This document shows, piece by piece, positions 58,212 to 64,000 of a DNA stretch of 64,000 bases. The number at the start of each line of letters is the position of its first letter. The first letter of the stretch is position 1. Below the pieces are notes generated by a model. The model did no database searches and was not told the origin of the DNA. It saw only the letters and a list, made by a program, of their open reading frames with translations. The stretch lies in NCBI GenBank assembly GCA_032622095.1, contig CP136067.1:61080893-61144892 (forward strand), given 5' to 3'. This DNA is from Siphonodentalium dalli (lineage: Eukaryota > Mollusca > Scaphopoda > Gadilida > Siphonodentaliidae). Position numbers and translations under genes: made by a program.

Positions 58212-59253
58212 AAATAAAAGTAGGGGTGTGATAATTGAAGGATATTCTCAAAACGTCACTTGTATTTTCAGCACCAAATAACTGATAAGCATATATCGTA
58301 GTACGTGCTTGTAACAAGGGTTAGAATATAAGCAGAAAATTTTAATTATGTAACTGTGTTTTAAGTATTGTGAGACAGGGAGCTGTTGTTGTGATATATG
58401 GTACTAGTATATACCATCCAGTCGCCAGAGATCTTGCAAATTAATTGGGCTTATGATTCATTATATTTAATCATCAGCTGAAACCAAGAACAAATGGCAT
58501 CATATAATTGTATTTGTGACTTCAATTAATAAATGTCTACAGGGGTCCAGATAAGCACCATTGGGGTGTGATTATTTTGACAAAAATATGAAATGTAGAG
58601 GTACATTTATTTGGATCCCGAGAGTAGTCGAAATGCTGTCAGCAACCAAACTAGGGTGACATACAACAATTTAATGCGTATGGGATTTAAAACAATTTAA
58701 ATGTTCGCAAATGAGTTATGTTTTCTTATCAGGCAAAATGTATTTAATAAAGTGAAGTTATCATTGAATAATTAGTGCTCACAAGATTAAATAACTCATC
58801 ATTATTTGACTGCATGAGAACCATTTTATCAATTCTTAATGTGTTTTTGACATGAGTGTGTATGTTTATTCTTTAAGTTTGCAAAAGAATAAGAGTGGAT
58901 ACAATATGGTAAACAGACAACAGTGAAGCCTCAGTGGCATTTTGGCAGGTAGAGAAGAAGCAAAACCCGGAATGAGATAGATTCTGATTTGCACTATATT
59001 AAGAAGGGTCATCAAGATGTCATGTTGGGTATGGATGCAGTAGAAGGCAAGTTTAACAGTCGCTCTTCAACGACCGATATTGGTCTTACATTTGGGAGGG
59101 AGGGTTCAGTTGGGGAGGGATGGGAGAGGAGGCATAGGTTTGAAAGGGGGGGGGGGAACTTATGTGAACCATTCAAACTTCCAAGCCTGCAAACTGTATT
59201 GATGTTAAACAGAAGGTATGAAATTGGAGCTGTGAGCTCTCAAGTACACTTAC
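58210..59253. other. HIPK intron, no other feature
   Basis: AT-rich intron sequence. The plus-strand open frame 58989-59345 overlaps HIPK exon b and an 11-G run (59146-59156); it is not supported as a gene. Confidence 0.5.
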
Positions 59254-59438
59254 ATGGAACAATGAGCATAGTCAATCATGTGTGCCATTGTGATGAATGG
59301 ATGATTGAGAGCCTCGCCTGGTGTTATCCTTCTTTCCTGGTCTAACGTCAACATCCTCTTTAGTAAGTCTATGAACTCTCGCCTGTCATTCTTCTCTGCC
59401 AATAATGCACTTGCTTCCAAGTCTGTAGGAACGTTTAT
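59254..59438 (-). CDS. HIPK: HIPK exon b: end of kinase domain (subdomain XI)
   Basis: The 185-nt exon enters in phase 0 and leaves in phase 2. The acceptor is TTTTATCAG and the donor CCAT|GTAAGT. It encodes [20 protein letters not shown], then [19 protein letters not shown] and the typical kinase closing segment NHPFITM. The arginine at fragment residue 66 (ERRIT) is the invariant subdomain XI arginine that packs against the APE glutamate. Vertebrate HIPK2 has the same order ([16 protein letters not shown], then RITP, then LNHPFVTM). The last residues, HMIDYAHCS, begin the linker after the kinase domain. Confidence 0.95.
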
Positions 59439-59621
59439 CTGATAAAAGAAAACTATATGTGCTAGTGGTAAATACGTACAAATATTTAATACATTTAAAG
59501 CAAGGATAAAATAATTGAATTTCAAAAAAATATTCCTGGATTTTTAGCTGGGATTTTCAGAAATTTTTCAAATATTCAACAAGACCGTATACATATACAT
59601 GTACATAGAAGATCTACAATG

Positions 59622-59733
59622 AGTCCTCAGTTTATAGTGGAATTTAAAAAACGAGTCCAGTTAATTAGGTCTGGACCGAGCCAAAGGCCTAATTACTGGA
59701 CGAGTTTTGTAAATTCCGCTATAAACGGGGGAC
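59622..59733. mobile_element. Hairpin element of about 110 bp
   Basis: TCAGTTTATAGTGGAATTTA and CCAGTTAATTAGG on the left are inverted as CCTAATTACTGG and GTAAATTCCGCTATAAAC on the right. The loop is about 20 bp. Confidence 0.75.
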
Positions 59734-59886
59734 GAGTAGTAGAATCTATTTAGTACATGATCCAATACTTATATCAACAAATGGGATGTGACATGTTAAC
59801 ATAGTCATTATCATCGTCATAATTGCCTACGATGACATTTCATTTAACTATGAGTTGTTTGTCCCCGTAAAGAAATAGTCCAGATG

Positions 59887-62680
59887 AATGAAAGTGTCAA
59901 TGACACTGTAGCTCAACTTGGAAAGGGAATAATTTAATGTATTACAGTCAATGGAGCGATTAGGAATGTGGAAAGTTGAATGTCTAATACTAGTTTATAG
60001 ACATGAAGAGAAAAGTAAAATCCAAGATGGCTGCTGACGGCCATGTCTTCGGCCGAATGACCCCAAAATGATTGTATCCCATCCACATGTCATCGTTAAC
60101 ATCCATGACAAATTTTATGACGATCAGACTAAAGGTACGACCTGTAGCCCATGCTAAAGAATTTAGTCATACAAAGAGTAAAATCCAAGATGGCTGCTGG
60201 CGGCCATGTTTTTTGGACAAATGACCCCAAAATGACTCGTACCCATCCACATGTCATTGTTAACATCCAGGACAAATTTTATGATGATCAGACTAAAAGT
60301 ACGACCTGTAGCCCGTGCTAAATGATTTAGTCATACAAAGAGTAAAATCCAAGATGGCTGCTGGCGGCCATGTTTTTTGGCTGAATGACCTCAAAATGAC
60401 TCGTTCCAATCTACATGTCATTGCTAACATCCATGACAAATTTTATGATGATCAGACTAAAGGTACGACCTGTAGCCCGTGCTAAAGGATTTAGTCATAC
60501 AAAGAGCAAAATCAAAAATGGCTGCTGCGGTCATGTTTTTTGGCCGAATGACCCCAAAATTAATCGTTCCCATCTACATGTCAATATTAACATCCATGAT
60601 AAATTTTATGATGATCAGACGAACAGTACGACCTGGAGCCTGTGCTAATGGATTGAATTTTGAAATCAAAGATGGCCACTTGCGGCCATGTTTTTCATCC
60701 AAATGACCCCAAAATGACTCGTTCCCATCTACATTCCAATTTCAACAGCCACGAAAAATTTCATGATGATCAGACTCAAGGTACGACCTGTAGTCCGTGC
60801 TAAAGGATTTAGTCATACAAAGAGTAAAATCCAAGATGGCTTCTGGTGGCCATGTTTTTTGGCCGAATGACCCCAAAATGACCCGTTCCCATCTACATGT
60901 CATTATTAACATTCATGACAAATTTTATGATGATCAGACTAAAAGTACGACATGTAGCCCGTGCTAAATGATTTAGTCATACAAAGAGTAAAATCCAAGA
61001 TGGCTGCTGGCGGCCATGTTTTTTGGCCGAATGACCTCAAAATGACTTGTTCCCATCTACATGTCATTGTTAACATCCATGACAAATTTTATGATGATCA
61101 GACTAAAGGTACGACCTGTAGCCTGTGCTAAAGGATCTAGTCATACAAAGAGTAAAATCCAAGATGGCTGCTGGCGGCCATGTTTTTTGGCCGAATGACC
61201 TCAAAATGACTCGTTCCCATCTACATGTCATTGTTATCATCCATGACAAATTTCATGATGATCAGACTAAAGGTACGACCTGTAGCCTGTGCTAATGGAT
61301 TGAATTTTGAAATCAAAGATGGCCACTGGCGGCCATGTTTTTCATCCGAATCACCCCAAAATGACTTGTTCCCATCTACATTACAATTTCAACAGCCATA
61401 AAAAAATTTATGATGATCAGACTAAAAGTACGACCCGTAGCCCGTGCTAAATGATTTAGTCATACAAAGAGTAAAATCCAAGATGGCTTCTGGTGGCCAT
61501 GTTTTTTGGCCGAATGACCCCAAAATGACTCGTTCTCATCTACATGTCATTATTAACATTCATGACAAATTTTATGATGATAAGACTAAAAGTACGACCT
61601 GTAGGATGTGCTAAATGATTTAGTCATACAAAGAGTAAAATCCAAGATGGCTGAAGGCGGCCATGTTTTTCGGCCGAATGACCCCAAAATGACTCGTTCC
61701 CATCTACATGTCATTGTTAACATCCATGACAAATTTTATGATGATCAGACTAAAGGTACGACCTGTAGCCTGTGCTAAAGAATTTAGTCATACAAAGAGT
61801 AAAATCAAAGATGGCTGCTGGCGGCCATGTTTTTTGGCTGAATGACCCCAAAATTACTCGTTCCCATCTACATGTCATTGTTAACATCCATGACAAATTT
61901 AATGATGATCAGACGAACAGTACGACCTGTGGCCTGTGCTAATGGATTAAATTTTGAAATCAAAGATGGCTGCTGGTGGCCATGTTTTTTGTCCGAATGA
62001 CCCCAAAACGACTCGTTCCCATCTACATTCTAATTTCAACAGCCATTACAAATTTCATGATGATCAGACTAAAGGTACGACCTGTAGCCCGTGCTAAAGG
62101 ATTTAGTCATACAAAGAGTAAAATCCAAGATGGCTGCTGGCGGCCATGTTTTTTGCCCGAATGACCCAAAAAAGACTCGTTCCCATCTACATGTCATTGT
62201 TAACATCCATGACAAATTTTATGATGATCTGACCAAAGGTACGACCTGTAGCCCGTGTCAAAGGATTTAGTCATGCAAAGAGTAAAATCTAAGATGGCAG
62301 ATGGCAGCCATGTTTTTTGGCCAAATTACCCCAAAATTACTCGTTCCCATCTACATGTCAATATTAACATCCATGACAAATTTCATGACAATAAGACGAA
62401 CGGTACAGCCTGTAGCCCGTACTAATGGATTGAATTTTGAAATCCAAGATGGCCACTGGCGGCCATGTTTTTTTTCCGAATGACCCCAAAATGACTCGTT
62501 CCCATCTACATGTCAATGTCAACATCCATGACAAATTTCATAATAATCGGACCAAAGGTACGAACTGTAGCCCGTGCTAAAGGAAAATGTTGACGCATCA
62601 CGCACACACGCATACACGGACGACAGATACCAAGCCATGGCAATAGCTCAAACTTTACAAAGTAAAGTTGAGCTAATAAA
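59887..62680 (+). mobile_element. Complete type-1 HINE/pearl-like element with 16-unit array
   Basis: Leader GAAAGTGTCAATGACACTG and TAGCTCAACTT (59909-59919) open the element. Sixteen core units of about 160 bp follow from about 60005 to 62580, in the order A A A A B A A A B A A A B A A B (A and B as defined for 31005-33008). Then come CACGCACACACGCATACACG, GACGACAGATACCAAGCC and the terminal hairpin TAGCTCAAACTTTAC/GTAAAGTTGAGCTA (62645-62675). The hairpin arm repeats the leader's TAGCTCAACTT in inverted orientation, as expected for HINE subterminal repeats. No protein is encoded; open frames starting MFFGRMTPK are by-products of the repeat. It lies antisense in a HIPK intron. Confidence 0.9.

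Positions 62681-64000
<1,320 letters not shown>

Noticed and set aside
58096-58281. Gly-rich open frame
   Set aside because: The glycines are the translation of the 32-G run.
41946-62483. Repeated open frames beginning MFFGRMTPK or similar
   Set aside because: They come from the 160-bp HINE-like units in one frame, break at unit joins and vary without codon constraint.

Overview
The window is animal nuclear DNA. It is AT-rich, intron-rich and full of decayed transposons. The only host gene I can support is the 3' two-thirds of a homeodomain-interacting protein kinase (HIPK) on the minus strand. Twelve exons between 63878 and 25800 join with intact phases into one open frame of 817 codons plus a stop; the N-terminal part and most of the kinase domain lie beyond the right edge. 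No bacterial operon, tRNA, rRNA or CRISPR array was seen. The repeat content points to a mollusc, most likely a bivalve: elements made of about 160-bp central tandem repeats, then a GACGG-rich stretch and a terminal hairpin, as in bivalve 'pearl' and HINE (non-autonomous Helentron-like) elements. This assignment is inference.

Layout. 1-25.8 kb is the flank downstream of HIPK, plus its 3' UTR of unknown length. It has no recognisable host gene. It holds foldback elements, a 5'-truncated non-LTR retrotransposon with three frameshifts and a duplicated 3' tail (2196-4190), several families of small inverted-repeat elements (many with TTAA-CCCT type ends), G-runs and a 41-bp minisatellite. 25.8-63.9 kb is the HIPK gene. 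Its introns are heavily invaded: two long arrays of a roughly 160-bp repeat (31005-33008 and 59887-62680), a hAT relic nested in a LINE relic (35220-36640), a complete non-autonomous hAT with perfect 8-bp target duplications close to a HIPK splice donor (51600-52554), another hAT nested in a HINE-like element (45744-47213), and a 3.4-kb foldback structure (40978-44412).

The HIPK product would be a nuclear serine/threonine kinase. The part seen here carries the end of the kinase domain, a basic patch next to RVKENTPP, the SUMO-interacting motif region (VSVITISSDSEEE), a long Ser/Pro/Gln-rich tail and the family's C-terminus ending SLSPTKPRQYQYFA. The repeats do not appear to contribute coding sequence. 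The most unusual structure is the array family. Its units alternate in a higher-order pattern, each carries an inverted pair of YY1-like AAGATGGC/GCCATGTT motifs, and every copy I found points the same way, antisense to HIPK.
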